Source: Medicago truncatula
Lineage: Eukaryota; Streptophyta; Magnoliopsida; Fabales; Fabaceae
Assembly: GCF_003473485.1 (NCBI RefSeq)
Contig: NC_053044.1
Coordinates: 56,894,091 to 56,958,090 of the forward strand
Reading direction: 5' to 3'
DNA length: 64,000 nucleotides
In this document: positions 23,126 to 35,300 of the stretch, in pieces
How positions within the stretch are numbered: the stretch's first letter is position 1
How the letters are laid out: every line of letters begins with the position of its first letter
Program-made: the position numbers and the translations under genes
Notes under the pieces: model-generated
Database searches by the model: none
What the model saw: only the letters and a program-made list of their open reading frames with translations
Told to the model about the DNA's origin: nothing

Positions 23126-24181
23126 AATATCAGGTTCAAAACTGGCTATGATGGAGTTGCTACATACTGATCGATTCCATGTTGAAGGAGAGTGGCATAA
23201 AATCTGGAAGGTGAATGCCCCTCATAAAGCGCGTAATTTATTATGGAGGATTTGCAGAGAGTGTGTTCCGACGCGTCTCCGATTACAATCACGACATGTA
23301 CAATGTGAGCTGATCTGTCCGTGGTGTGATACGAATGTTGAGGATGATTGGCATGCTTTTGTGGGTTGTACGGTAGCGCATGAGAGTTGGTATTGGGCAG
23401 GGCTTTCGACTGTGCTGCAACTGTGAGAAGTTTGGCTGATTTTGTTTTTGATATATGTCGTTCAGAAAGTCGAGACATTGCTGGTCGGGTAGCTTTACTT
23501 CTTTGGCAAATTTGGGCTGCACGTAATGATGTCATTTGGAATGATGCTCATCACACTTCAACGAGCATTGGGAGGACAACACTAGATGCATGGCAGCAAT
23601 GACAAGAGGTTCATAAAAATCGTTCACCATCGGTTGTGCAACACGGGCAGAACAGAGTGCAAGTTTGGGAGAAACCGACCGAGTCATGGTTAAAGTGCAA
23701 TGTGGACGCCGCGTTCCATGACCGTAACCATATTACATCTTTTGCGTGTTGTGTTAGAGACTCTTGTGGGCAATTTATTCGGGCTCAAACAAAATGACAG
23801 CGGACAAATGTGACAGTTTTTGAGGGGGAGGCAGTAGCCTTACTAGAGGCCCTTCACTTTGCTGATGCTAACAGATGGGACCGGGTTGTCTTCGAGTCCG
23901 ACTCATCTACTCTTGTGCAAGCTCTATCGTCTCCGGGCCATGGTGATTCGGAATTCTATGCTATTGTTTCTAGTATTAATTATCAGTTATCTTTACATTC
24001 CAACTTCAAGGTGAAGTTTATTAGGAGACAAGCGAACATGGCTGCTCATACTTTAGCTAGGGCAGCCTGTTCTTGGGCTAGTCACCGTATTTTTTATTAT
24101 TATCCTTCTTGTATTGAACATTGCTTGATTAATGAGATAATAGTTAAATTTGCTTCTGCCAAAAAAAATATCAGGTTCAAA
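23126..24181 (+). mobile_element. 5'-truncated L1-type LINE with 15-bp target site duplication
   Basis: The insert (23141-24166) is bounded by the same 15 bases, aatatcaggttcaaa, at 23126-23140 and 24167-24181, with an A-run before the right copy. It encodes the 3' part of a LINE ORF2: a zf-RVT-like segment (KVNAPHKARNLLWRICRE, then CPWCDTNVEDDWHAFVGC) and an RNase H (RVT_3) domain with NVDAAF, FEGEAVALLEAL, FESDSSTLVQAL and RRQANMAAHTLAR. One frameshift near 23,400 and stops near 23,600 and 23,793 break it. The perfect duplication suggests a fairly recent event. Confidence 0.85.
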
Positions 24182-24654
24182 GTTCAAAGATTGGATTGTT
24201 CAGTCAACTTTCCATTCAACTTAATTTCGATCCACCTATATGAAGAAAGTTATCTGCATTCCACAAATTCAAACAAGGCACCATTAAATGCTGAACTAGC
24301 TTCCAAAAATACCACAAGATGCTTGGTTCGACCAGTTTCCTGTTCTAGTTCAAAACCACTTCAAAATGGAGTCAAAAATAAGTTGTTTGGTCAACTTTTT
24401 TAAGGAATGAATGGAGGATGCTTCTAATATGGAACATTTTACAAAAGGACTCAAAAGCAAGATGCATATTGGAGATAGAATTGCAAAAATTCTTAATTTT
24501 TGTTCAACGGGTTCCATCATTGGGTCAAGACTATATTTGAAACCTCCTCCAAAAGCTAATTTAAAAGTAAAATTAAAACAGCTTTATAAATAAATTAACT
24601 AAAAGATCTTTTTAAACTCAAACAGTTTCTAATTCTTTTTTATCAACGCAACGC

Positions 24655-27600
24655 CTAGTAACTTCGGCCCCAGTATGTCCACTTCTTTGCAGGCTTACCC
24701 GATTTAAAGCACTTGGTGCCTGTAAAACCAACACCACACGGTTTAATTAAGCAGCATCGATATCAATTGTGAGATACAGAGCAGTGTTCATATAAGGGTA
24801 ACATTAATAGTAGCAGATAGCAAGTGAATAGAACATCAAACAGATTTTAACTGGCTGTTTTTTAAATTCAATAGCAAAAAATTTGAATAAGGATTATACC
24901 TTCTGGGAGTTCTGGCTGATCAAAGGGACTACAGAGAGTCTTTGCTGGTCCCATCTCATTCTCTGTCTTTCTTTTGACATCTAATTCCACATCCTGAAGC
25001 ATATATAGATAAAAAACAGTCAACAAGAAAGCTCTTTTCAAATAATTGTTCAAATTGTATAATTATGTCTCTTGGTATTTTTTTTGGTGAGACTCGTTAT
25101 AAAAATGTAATGCTAACAAGTTCTTTTGATATGATGAAGAATATATAAATCTTGATTCTTAATTTAGTTGTTTATAAATAGTGCTCATTTAATTTCATCT
25201 AATTATATATATTGGTGTCGCCCTCCTATATCTTGAACTAAAGACGTCTATGTATCAGTCCATGTGTCAGTTTTTTGTTAATTTAGACTTCAAAATAGGG
25301 AAACACCTAGAATTATTATAAGGATTTAATTATAACTGCATAAGAAAATACACAATTTCTACCTTCTCATCACACCAAGGAGCTAAGATCATCTTTCTTT
25401 GATTCAAAGCTTCTTTGAACTCCTCCCACGTATGTATGACTTGAATACATTCATCTCGTTTTTGTTTTGCAACATCGAACATATTTTGTTGAATATTATT
25501 GAGGAACTTTCTAATTTCTTCAACCAAATCAGCATTAGCAATGTGAATCTTTGCTCCATTATCACGTCGAACAACACAAACCTGTGCAAAATTGAAGTGA
25601 TTTATTTGGTGTCTCATTGAACATACAGGGTAGAAGCAAAATGACATGTGAGAATATAAGAGCAACAACAGGACAACATAGATAACCTGTTTATTTTCTA
25701 AATCCATTGGCCTAATTTCAATCCTTAGAGGGACGCCTTTCATTTCCCATTCAGAATACTTCTTTTCAGGAGAGTAGCTATCTCTAGAATCTAACTCAGC
25801 ACGTATTTTTGCTTCACACAGCATATTCACAGTTGCTTTACAAGTGTCATAGATTCCTTGAGTATCAACATCTTTGTAAGGCACTGGAATCACAATGACT
25901 TGAGTTGATGCTACTTTAGGAGGTAGCACCAATCCCTTGTCATCGCCATGAACCATCACCATTGCTCCAATCTGTTAAATAAGCGGACTAAAATATAAAT
26001 GCAATCGTACATAAAAGGAGTTCTTCCATTCATGTATACTCTAGACATTAAAAGCTTACAGTTCGAGTAGAATAGCCCCATGAGTTCTGCCAAACCATTG
26101 CTTTCTCTCCCTTCTTATCTTCAAATTTTACCTCGAACTTTTCAGCAAACTTTTGTCCCAAGCAATGGGTAGTTGCACCTTGTATCCCACAACCAGTGTT
26201 TGGAATAAATGCCTAGGAAAACTGAACATGATTATTTTTTCTTTATAAACCTTCTAAATTTGTACCATTCGAACAGCATATCAGTGTCCACACATGAATG
26301 TTGACATGTACCTCAACAGTGTTGGTGTAAATTGCACCGCCAAATGTCTCCATTTCACTTTTTGTACCCTTTATGACAGGAACGGCCAAATACTCTTCGT
26401 ATATACGCCTATATAATTCCAATATCTCAAGAGCCTGAAACAATAACAGTTTAGAGTATTTTGAAAAACAATATAAGAGTTGACCAATCTCCGTGCTTGG
26501 GTGGAAAATATGAACATGTTAGTATTAGTAAATTGTATGCACCAGAAGCAAAAAAGGAAGTCCATAACTAATTTAAGTTAAATAAAACCACAAGGTGGTG
26601 ACTAAAAATGATTTTTTAAAATATCAAATTACAAAGGAAATTGTTCACAAAGACTCATTACAGATGCCAAAAATGCATATAGTAAGGCAGATTCCTAAAA
26701 TAACTACTTGATGGAATACCTCTGCATGTGCTTCATCCTCTGTTGCAAAAGCACCGTGACCTTCTTGCCAAAGAAACTCACGACTCCTGCAATCAAAATT
26801 TGTATAAGCACCCAAAATGGGACTATGAACAAGTTTCAATATAAAAACAACATCCAAGACTAGTTCACAAGACGAGTATCCATTCAAAAAGAAAATGTGC
26901 AGAACTTTAAGGCATTATGTAAGACATAAAACTACAACGCATAATATCAATTTTTAGAATTTTTTAAAGCTTGAAAGTTTTGTTACGTTACATCAACCAA
27001 CACATCATTATAACATGGAAAAAGGAAAAGATGGTAAAAAAAAAAGTACCTGATGAACGGTGTGGGATCTCCGACCACCCATCTAACAGCATTGCACCAT
27101 TGATTAAGTTTCAAAGGCAAGTCACGATGTCCCCTTATCCACTTAGAGTAATAGGGATACATGATAGTTTCACTACTTGGACGAAGAGCAAGATGAGCTT
27201 CCAAATCAGACTGTCCAGACTTTGTTACCCAAGCAACCTAGAAAACAAGCAAGATAATCAGAAAAATACTAATAATGTCCTTTTGGGAAGCAATGAAGTT
27301 GTATAGATTATTATAAAGAAAATCCTTAAAAGCGGTCATTTTAACACGAAACCATCATTAGTAAAATGAGAAACATTGATAAAATAATTAGGATCCAACA
27401 AATGATTTAATAATGCAATGATTTTCAAATATTTAGGAGCAAACCAATGCGCATGAAAATGTTAAATAGCCCAACCTAACATACTTAAAAACTCTCACCT
27501 CTTGTTTAAAACCACTGTTATGAGCCTCTTCCTTTTTCAAATGAGAGTCTAGCACAAACATGGGGAAGTAGCAGTTCTCAACATTCATTTTCTTTATTTC

Positions 27601-27937
27601 TGAATCAAAAAAAGCCTGCACATTTGTTTGAAATATGAAAGCAACTCTCAGCTAAGCAAAGCTTAACAGAAAAGAAAAGAAGCATTCAAATCGTTGAGAA
27701 ACATACTTGCAAAGTCTCCCATATTTCCACTGCCGATGGTCTCAGAATATATAAACCAGAAATATCATAGTGCTCAATCAATTTCGCACTAAAAACAACC
27801 TGTCAGAGCAATAGGTTAACTTAGGTTTAAAGTAGCTAGTTCGACCACGAAAAGTAGAAAAGAAATGTAGGTACCTCTGAATACCAGTGTTGGAAATTTT
27901 GATCCTTCCGATTGATGAGTTTTAAGAAGGTATTCAT
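24655..27937 (-). CDS. Prolyl-tRNA synthetase, class II, eukaryotic type (copy 2)
   Basis: The eleven coding exons are 27875-27937, 27707-27799, 27499-27615, 27050-27237, 26720-26786, 26312-26434, 26060-26212, 25687-25971, 25363-25581, 24900-24993 and 24655-24719. All splice in frame to 488 residues with no lesion seen. The enzyme would charge tRNA-Pro. Visible blocks are [18 protein letters not shown], the proline/ATP-site loop [12 protein letters not shown], motif 2 [13 protein letters not shown], motif 3 region WGYSTRTIGAMV with HGDDKG, the anticodon-binding part PLRIEI / WEEFKEAL, and the C-terminus with conserved cysteines (APWCDE, KTLCSPF) ending [10 protein letters not shown]. Compared with typical plant cytosolic enzymes, the N-terminus is short ([15 protein letters not shown]) and WEF in motif 2 is WVV. 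This may be a divergent paralogue rather than the main housekeeping gene. A non-coding first exon ends at 28043. Confidence 0.85.
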
Positions 27938-28042
27938 CTTGTTGCCTGTAAAACATTAGAATAGAGAAAGAGGAACGTGAAATGGTAACAAACGAGAGAA
28001 CGATGAAATCGAGTACTGTTCTTCTCTTTTAAACTCGGTTAC

Positions 28043-28115
28043 CTGAAGAGCAGCGAGGCGGAAGAAGGGTTACCCGTAGCAGCAAATTGCAAAACCCGCG
28101 TCTGTTTTTTCCTCT
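28043..28115 (-). other. Probable 5' UTR exon of ProRS copy 2
   Basis: A GC-richer segment on the minus strand ends in ..CTGCTCTTCAG followed by a GTAACC donor. The coding exon begins 98 bases farther along after TTTTACAG. This fits an untranslated first exon; its 5' limit is a guess. Confidence 0.45.
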
Positions 28116-30105
28116 ATGGTCAGTCAAGCTTTTTGGATTTCTTAACCCTTATTTGTTTTTACCATAACCCGTTTGCTTTTTATATTTTTGAAAAAAATAA
28201 ATCTATAACAATTTTTTATAGTGTTTATTTATGATTTAAAAAAATAATGTGATTACAAAGATTTGAAAAAAATATAATCTAAAAAAAAAAGTGAATAGAC
28301 AAATTCGTCCCTGAATTTGCAATGACCAATCAATTTCGTCCCCCAATTTGTCAAAATAGTCTATGGGTCCTTGGATTAAAAAAAAAATAATAATCATTTT
28401 TAGCATCAAAATAAAAGTTATTCTTAGTAGCTTTTCTAGAAACGAAAATTATCTTTAGCTTTTTCAAAACAAACGAATCTAATGTCTCACTAGGATAGGA
28501 TCAAAGACAAGTTTAAATTATCCGTTCTTTTTTAAGTTACTATGATATTAGTACGAAGTTTCAACCGCCGTTTAATATTGACTAATCTCATTGGGAAACA
28601 TGCGGAGAACACAAGGTGAATTCTCCCACCCCAATCGAATTTTTCCATATGTGTGAACAAGAAATCGAACTCCTTGACCATATAAATATAGGACCAAAGT
28701 CCCTTACCACTTAAACAAAATTATGATAGAATATTTTTATTACATACATATCTCCTTATTTTGTGCATCAAACATGCCCAAATTTGAGAGTGTGTGGTAT
28801 GTAAACTTGGGTCCAAGAAAGATTTTTTATCATTTTGACAATTTATAATTTTTTTATAAACTAATTTATAAAGTTGATTTTTTACTTTCCTATGATGAAG
28901 ATGTAGATTTGTTAAATTAAACAATTAATTTATTCATTATTAGAAAGTGTTTTCTTAGTCATCAAGTTTTTTTGATAGTGGCCGGGGTTTGAACTCCGGA
29001 CCTTGCATATTTTATTCATTATCCCAACTAACTGAGCTAAGTTCACGAAGTTTTGAAATGCAATCTAATATATTTTGGAACGCAAACTAAAATACTTTGG
29101 AACACAATATAACATATTTCAGAACACAATCTGAAATATTTTGGTATATAATCTAATATATTTTGGTACTTGATCTGAAATATATTTTGGTACTAAATAT
29201 AATATACTTTTGTACTCGATAGGATATATTTTGGCACTCAATTTGAGATATTTTTGTACTATATCTAATATGTGAATTTTTCCAAAGTTTCTCATATATT
29301 AGTTGTGAATTTTCTCACATAGCGTAGGAAAAGTGAATTTTGTTACAAGCATGTCTCTTAGGTGCATGAATGTTGTGTTTACGAAAATTGATTTTGTCAG
29401 TCAAAAATATTTAACGGCGCAGACTTACCTTATATTCCTGTGTAATTAATCTTTGCTATATAAAATTACATTAAATTATATTATATTACTTCTAAAAATT
29501 AAATTGAATAAGGAGTTTTAACCATTATTAAGTTAAGACAAAATTTTGTTTCAGTTATATTTTGAATTCGATACCTCTTTCTCCAACTCTTGTGAGTGTT
29601 TCAGCCACTTAGGGGATACATGGTAGTGCTTCTATATGTTATTGGCAAATAGGATTTATATTACATCTTTTTATTAATTAGGTCAAATAATTTCCGCGAT
29701 CTTTTAGATTATTTTTAGAGGCTTTTAGGTTTCATTTCCTAAAAAAAAATATATATGTTTATAATAGATTTGTTCTTTTTTTAACAAACTAGTCATTTAT
29801 TTTATTTTTTAATAAATTGATCTTTTAAAATATAAAATATATACATTGTTACATGATTTTTCATCCAATGTCATTAAAAAGTGTATCCATTACACGATTT
29901 AACATTGAGTTGGTGGATCCAAAAATTATTTATGGCACCAAACATGATTTTTTCCACTCTTTGATACTAAATTCAGCATACAGATAAATGTTTGATGAAC
30001 GACATTATAAATCAAGTAATCAATCTATTTTGTTTAAAGCAAGACCTAAATAATACACTTATGAATCTTAGTTTTGAGAGTAGTGAATTTAGAAACATGC
30101 AAGTT
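28116..30105. other. Gene-free AT-rich DNA
   Basis: No gene is visible. The stretch 29,050-29,270 repeats 'atattttgg(a/t)ac..aatctaatat' in a loose tandem fashion. A SINE-like fragment lies near 29.0 kb. Confidence 0.45.
28975..29050 (-). repeat. tRNA-derived SINE-like fragment
   Basis: On the minus strand, 'ttagctcagttagttggg' (A-box) is followed by 'ggagttcaaaccccggcc' (B-box) and soon by an A-run. This is the typical head of a legume tRNA-derived SINE; the body is missing. Confidence 0.45.
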
Positions 30106-32548
30106 AGCATTAAACATTTTGTTTCGCAAATTATCAAATTTGGAAGCAGGTAATCTCACTCGCCCTTTCTCCTTAGAAGAAGTGAATCAAGCAGTGTGGG
30201 ATTGTGACAATTTTAAAAGTCCGGGACCCGATGATATTAGTTTTGATTTCATTAAACATTTTTGGGAGTTATTAAAGGATGATTTTATGCGGTTTTTGGT
30301 GGAATTTCATCGGAATGGGAAACTGACAAAAGGGTTAAATTCAACTTTTATAGCTTTGATTCCGAAAGTTTCTAGTCCACAACAGTTAACTGATTATCGG
30401 CCTATTTCTCTTGTTGGGTGCTTGTATAAGGTGTTGGCTAAGGTTCTGGCTAATAGATTGCGTATTGTTATTGGTAGTGTGGTTTCAGCGAATCAATCAG
30501 CTTTTGTAAAGGGTAAACTGATCTTAGATGGGATTTTGATTGCTAATGAAGTGGTTGATGAAGCGCGGCGTGCGAAAAGGGAGCTCCTTTTGTTCAAGGT
30601 TGATTTCGAGAAGGCGTACGATTCTGTGGATTTAAAATATCTTGATATGGTAATGGATCACATGAACTTTCCGACACTTTTGCGTAAGTGGATTAAGGAA
30701 TGTGTAGGGACGGCGAATGCTTCAGTTCTTGTTAATGGTAGCCCAACGGATGAATTCATTATTGAGCGGGGTCTTCGTCAAGGGGATCCTTTGTCTCCGT
30801 TTTTATTTTTGTTAGCTGCTGAAGGCTTCAATGTTCTTATGCAAGCATTGGAGGGGGCGCATCTTTTCAATGGTTATGGGGTTGGTCAAGCAAATCAGGT
30901 TCGGTTAACACATTTGCAATTCGCGGATGATACTCTTTTAATTGGAGAGAAAAGCTGGTTAAATGTGCGCTTCATGAGGGCGGTGTTGTTACTGTTTGAG
31001 GAGGTGTTCGGGTTGAAGGTAAACTTTCATAAAAGTATGCTCACTGGTGTCAATGTAACAGACTCATGGTTGTCAGAGGCCGCAATGGTTATGAATTGTA
31101 GAAAGGACTCCATTCCTTTTATTTATTTGGGCCTCCCTATTGGCGGTGATTCGCGGAAATTGAGTTTTTGGAAACCTGTTCTTGATCGCATAACGGCTCG
31201 CCTATCGTCCTGGAATAATAAATTCCTTTCTTTTGGTGGTCTTCTGGTATTGCTCAAATCTGTCCTGTCTTCTCTTCCGGTTTACTTTCTTTCCTTTTTC
31301 AAAGCTCCTACAGGTATAATTTCTTCTATTGAATCTCTTTTTAAAAGATTTTTTTGGGGGGGTGGTGAGGACATTAGAAAAATAGCTTGGATTAAATGGG
31401 AATCTTTGTGTGTCCCTAAGAAGTTTGGTGGTTTGGGGGTCAGGCGGGTGGGTGCTTTTAATATTTCTTTGTTAGGGAAATGGTGTTGGAGGTTGTTAAT
31501 AGATAAGAATGGGTTGTGGTATAGAGTTCTGAAGGCGCGTTATGGTGAGGATGGGGGGCGGTTGAAAGAGGGAGGAAGTCAGATCTCACTTTGGTGGCGG
31601 ATGATTAATAAGGTTCAAGAGGGGATTGGTGAGGGAGTTGGTCGGTGGTTTGATGACAATGTCCGTAGGGTGATTGGTGATGGTCGAAGCACTCTTTTTT
31701 GGCACGATACTTGGCTAGGGGACATACCTTTAAAATTAAAATTTCCTAGGTTATTTGATCTAGCTGAGACAAAGGAGAGGATGGTGGAGGAGATGTGGAG
31801 GTTGGGTTGGGAGGAAGAGGGAGGAGCGTGGGTGTGGAGACGACGATTGTTAGCATGGGAGGAAGAGAGTGTGAGGGAGTGTTGTGCTTTGTTACTTAAC
31901 ATTGTTTTGCAGGATAACGTCTGTGATACTTGGCGGTGGCTTTTGGATCCTGTAAATGGGTACTCGGTGCGGGAGTCCTATCGATATTTAACCCTTTCAG
32001 GTGTAAATACGGATAGGAACCTGGTGGATGATGTCTAGCACAAACATATTCCTTCAAAGGTGTCGTTGATGGTGTGGAGATTGTTCCGTAATAGACTTCC
32101 GACTAGAGACAATTTGATCCGACGGGGAACTCTTCATCTTGACGCTTCTACGTGCGTAACAGGGTGTGGGGCGTCCGAAATGGCATTACATCTTTTTCTC
32201 CTTTGCGACTTATCCAGCACTCTTTGGTTGGAGGTGCGGCGTTGGCTTGGCATTTCTGCAGTATCTACAGCTGATCTCCGACAACATTTCCAACAATTCT
32301 CAAAAATGGCAGGTTTGCCAAGGTCTTCTCATTTATATCTCACGATCATTTGGTTTGCTGTTGTTTGGGTTATTTGGAAGGAGAGGAATAACCATGTCTT
32401 TCAACAGACGGTTGCGACTCCCTTTATGCTTCTTGAAAGGATTAAGCTAAATTCGTTTTTATGGTTAAAATCAAAGCAGGTTTCTTTCAGTTACTGTTAT
32501 CACGACTGGTGGAAACATCTGCTCCCTTGCATGGGTATTACTGTGTAA
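30074..32548 (+). pseudogene. LINE ORF2 reverse transcriptase with one nonsense codon
   Basis: The frame is open from 30074 to a TAG at 32036-32038 and continues in the same frame to 32548. RT blocks in order are SPGPDDISFDFIKHFW, NSTFIALIPKV, DYRPISLVGCLYKVLAK, FKVDFEKAYDSVD, GLRQGDPLSPFLF, the catalytic LQFADDTLLI, and IPFIYLGLPIGG. A zf-RVT-like region follows the stop (KVSLMVWRLFRNRLPTRDNL). LINEs of this type have Trp where the TAG lies, so one G-to-A change explains the stop. No ATG-initiated start is claimed because the element is truncated. Confidence 0.85.
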
Positions 32549-32702
32549 TTTAGCTTGAATAGATTGTTGGTGCATCATCTTAGCACCTTGACTGTGTAAT
32601 TATTGTAATTGTTGCAAGTGTCTTTCTCTCTCACACCTTGTGCGGGGGGAAGTCACCGATGTTTATAATATATCTCATTTTGATTTGTTCAAAAAAAAAA
32701 AT
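30105..32702 (+). mobile_element. 5'-truncated L1-type LINE
   Basis: This element holds the reverse transcriptase, zinc-knuckle region and 3' UTR of a plant L1-type LINE, and ends in an A-run at about 32690-32700. The endonuclease and ORF1 are missing, so it was truncated on insertion or later. No convincing target duplication was found. The sequence is GC-richer than its surroundings and the reading frame is nearly intact, so it is young compared with the other LINEs here. Confidence 0.85.
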
Positions 32703-33552
32703 TCATATATACATTTCTTAAATTACTTTGATTAAAGAAAGGTAATGGTAAAAATATTTTATGACTTGAACGACCAACTTATTAAAAGAAAACATAATGA
32801 AGTAACTTATTATAGATATCTAATTTAAAGGATGGTTGAGGTATTTGATTTTTAATTATTAGTATTTAATAATGATTTCTATCACATAAAACAAGTACAC
32901 TACTCCGATTGTATATATAAAGAAGTCAGAGTACTACAAACTACAATACACACATATAAAATTGTATAAAATCTTGAAAATGAAAAAAAACTAACATAAC
33001 AATTAACATACTAACATTTATCATTCCTTGTCAAAAAATTTATCATTAAAAAAAACTACTTGTGGTTGACAAATATTAATTAAACCTTTTTCTCATATTT
33101 ATTATAATTTGGGTTTAAGGCCAAAATTTTTCAATTGATAAATTATAAATCAATGATGAACTTATAGTTCTATGTAACATTATATGGTCTTTAAAAAAAA
33201 ATGTAACCTTGCATGGATTGTGTCTCTCCTAGTCAAATTTTTCATCAAATTTTTTTTTCTTAATCATTTATTTGAGTCAATTTAAACTTTTATTTGAGTA
33301 GTTTACCTCTTCACTATAACTTATACATGTGGTGGTGAGAACTGAGATGGCAGCAATGACGATGGTGGGTGGGGTGTGACTTGAGGTTGGTGGTTTGTGT
33401 ATGTGTTTAGAGAGAGAAGAGAATAGAGGACAACGAAAGAGAGTGGTGAGGTGAAATTTCTAAAATGTGCTTAGTGTCACATGGGATGTATAACGGGGGT
33501 ATGAAAAAAAATGGTATCAGTGAAACATTTTTCTTATTGAATATACACAAGT
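32703..33552. other. Gene-free AT-rich DNA
   Basis: I see no gene or clear repeat here. The small open frame on the minus strand at 33407-33625 runs into the hAT-like element and is not a gene. Confidence 0.5.
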
Positions 33553-33560
33553 CTTCTATC

Positions 33561-33942
33561 CAGGGCCGTCCTAAGAATTCGAAGGCTCGGCTCTGGGAAT
33601 GAAGAGAGGCCAGTGATAAAATCAAAACATATTTTTTTTTTAAAAAAACAATGTTCTATTTATATTTTTTAAAAGATAAATATAAGGTACCGTATATATG
33701 CGGTACACCCAAAGGTGAAAATGACTACCGTATACATGAGAAACCCCCACCTAACACCAAAAGCAAGAGGACCTAATTCTAATAGGCCTAAAAGGCTAAA
33801 ACAAGGGGACATAAAATGGTTGGGGGTATTAAAAAAAATTGGAGGGCAGTAGTACTAGTGGGTATTAAAAAAAAATTGAGGCCCATGACTGAGGGAGGCC
33901 CAGCTCTGTTGAGCTGTTTGCACCCCCTCAGGGCCGGGCCTG
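33561..33942. mobile_element. hAT-like MITE with perfect 8-bp target duplication
   Basis: The element starts CAGGGCCGTCC and ends ..GGGCCGGGCCTG. It is flanked by CTTCTATC at 33553-33560 and again at 33943-33950. 8-bp duplications and CAGGG-type ends are hAT hallmarks. The subterminal 'aaggctcggctctggg' and 'gagctgtttgcaccccct' match the larger element at 15824-17650. It has no coding capacity. Confidence 0.8.
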
Positions 33943-34410
33943 CTTCTATCTTCCCTTTTTCTAAATCAAAAGCATAATGACATCAAAGAGGATACAAGAC
34001 ACCCCACTATGTTGGCACCTCATATACCCTCTAATCCTATGTCAAGTGCTCATATATATATATATTAAAGCAGTGGAAAAATATATACAAATAGAGGGAC
34101 TATACCCTTACCACAAAAATAAAAATATCAAGAAAAGAAATATCAATGAAAACGAAAATTTAGGAGGTTACATCGATCCCAAGTCCCAACAAAATTTCAT
34201 GAAAGAGGCAGAGTCCCACCCCAGAAAGAAAGATCAAGGGCAGCCAGTGTAGACATGTGCTACCTTCCCTGAAGGTACGGAAGAACATGAGCTGCATATT
34301 TAAATAAAGAGAAACAATATAAACAATGAATTATTATTATATACAAAAACAATATATTCTATGTAAAATAATCCTAAAACTCACGTTCAACGGAGCAATT
34401 CTTATATATA

Positions 34411-34620
34411 TATTTTTTTTTTTTTGGGAAAAAGGAGCTAACAAAAAGAAAGAAAAATAAAAAGTTAAAAACTAGTCTCGATAATGCATCTCTCATCGGG
34501 CATCAGCATGCAACAACGGAAGCAAACCTTCCGGTGGCTCCAAAAACTCACGCCAAATATCAGAGCTTGCAGCTCCTAGTTTAGCAATGAAATCCGCGGA
34601 CGAATTCGTCTCCCTAACAG
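34411..34620 (-). mobile_element. Very short LINE insertion (RNase H C-terminus) with target duplication
   Basis: A T-run at 34,414-34,428 is the reverse of a poly(A) tail. The minus strand encodes DCSVRETNSSADFIAKLGAA and LLPLLHADAR, the C-terminus of a LINE RNase H domain. It is flanked by GAGCAAT(T/C)CTTATAT on both sides (16 bp with one mismatch). The homologous site in block 2 (near 38,970 and 39,115) is empty. Confidence 0.75.
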
Positions 34621-34718
34621 AGCAATCCTTATATGGCATGTCCTTTATGATTCTTTACAATTTTAAATAGAAATAATAAATAAATAAATATAAGCAGACA
34701 TTTAAACCCAATTAATTT

Positions 34719-35300
34719 TATAACTAGGAATATATTGGGCATAAGAGTAACAGTCGGTCTTAGTTTTTTAGTGAGAGAAACTCCGCCTTCTATTCAATTT
34801 TTCTCTCTTTCGCTCATCAAGGAATGGTGGTCTTAGGTCATTTTTGACCTAAAATCACCCATCTGCGTCTTTTTTCCTTTTTCTTTCAATATAAATAAGT
34901 GATTTTCACATATATCAAGTTTTTTCTTCTGTGTTTTTTCGTGATTTCGTCGTCTGAATGCGGCGTTGTGTTGTTCGTCGTCTTGTACGATGTTGTTTGA
35001 TTTCCCCGTTTTGTTGCAGTGTTCGTTTGGTTCCTATTGAAAGATCAAATCCAGTTAATCACAGATTCAATCAATGATTTGGACGTCAACTTTGCACATC
35101 CAAAAGCATGAGTATTACAATGATTTAGATTTTATCATATTATTTGTAGGCATTTTGTCGTTGCTATTAACTTGGATGTTGTGATTTTGTTCGCAGATTC
35201 ACCCTTTATGTTTTTAGCGATATTGATCATGTTATTGTATCTGATGTATTCTATCAAATTAAATGAATGAATATCATTTTGCTTTTGTAAAAAAAAAAAA
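34719..35300 (+). mobile_element. Polyadenylated retroposon-like insertion, class unclear
   Basis: Compared with block 2, where 'aaaccctattgattttcaaa' is continuous, block 1 carries about 580 extra bases ending in 12 A (35289-35300). The flanks 'aattaattt' and 'attgatttt' look like a degenerate target duplication. The body has no clear ORF; it could be a LINE 3' end, a SINE or a processed transcript. Confidence 0.45.

Noticed and set aside
28975-29050. A true tRNA gene
   Set aside because: A- and B-box-like motifs are present, but no cloverleaf can be folded and the 5' end is missing; SINE remnant is the better call.
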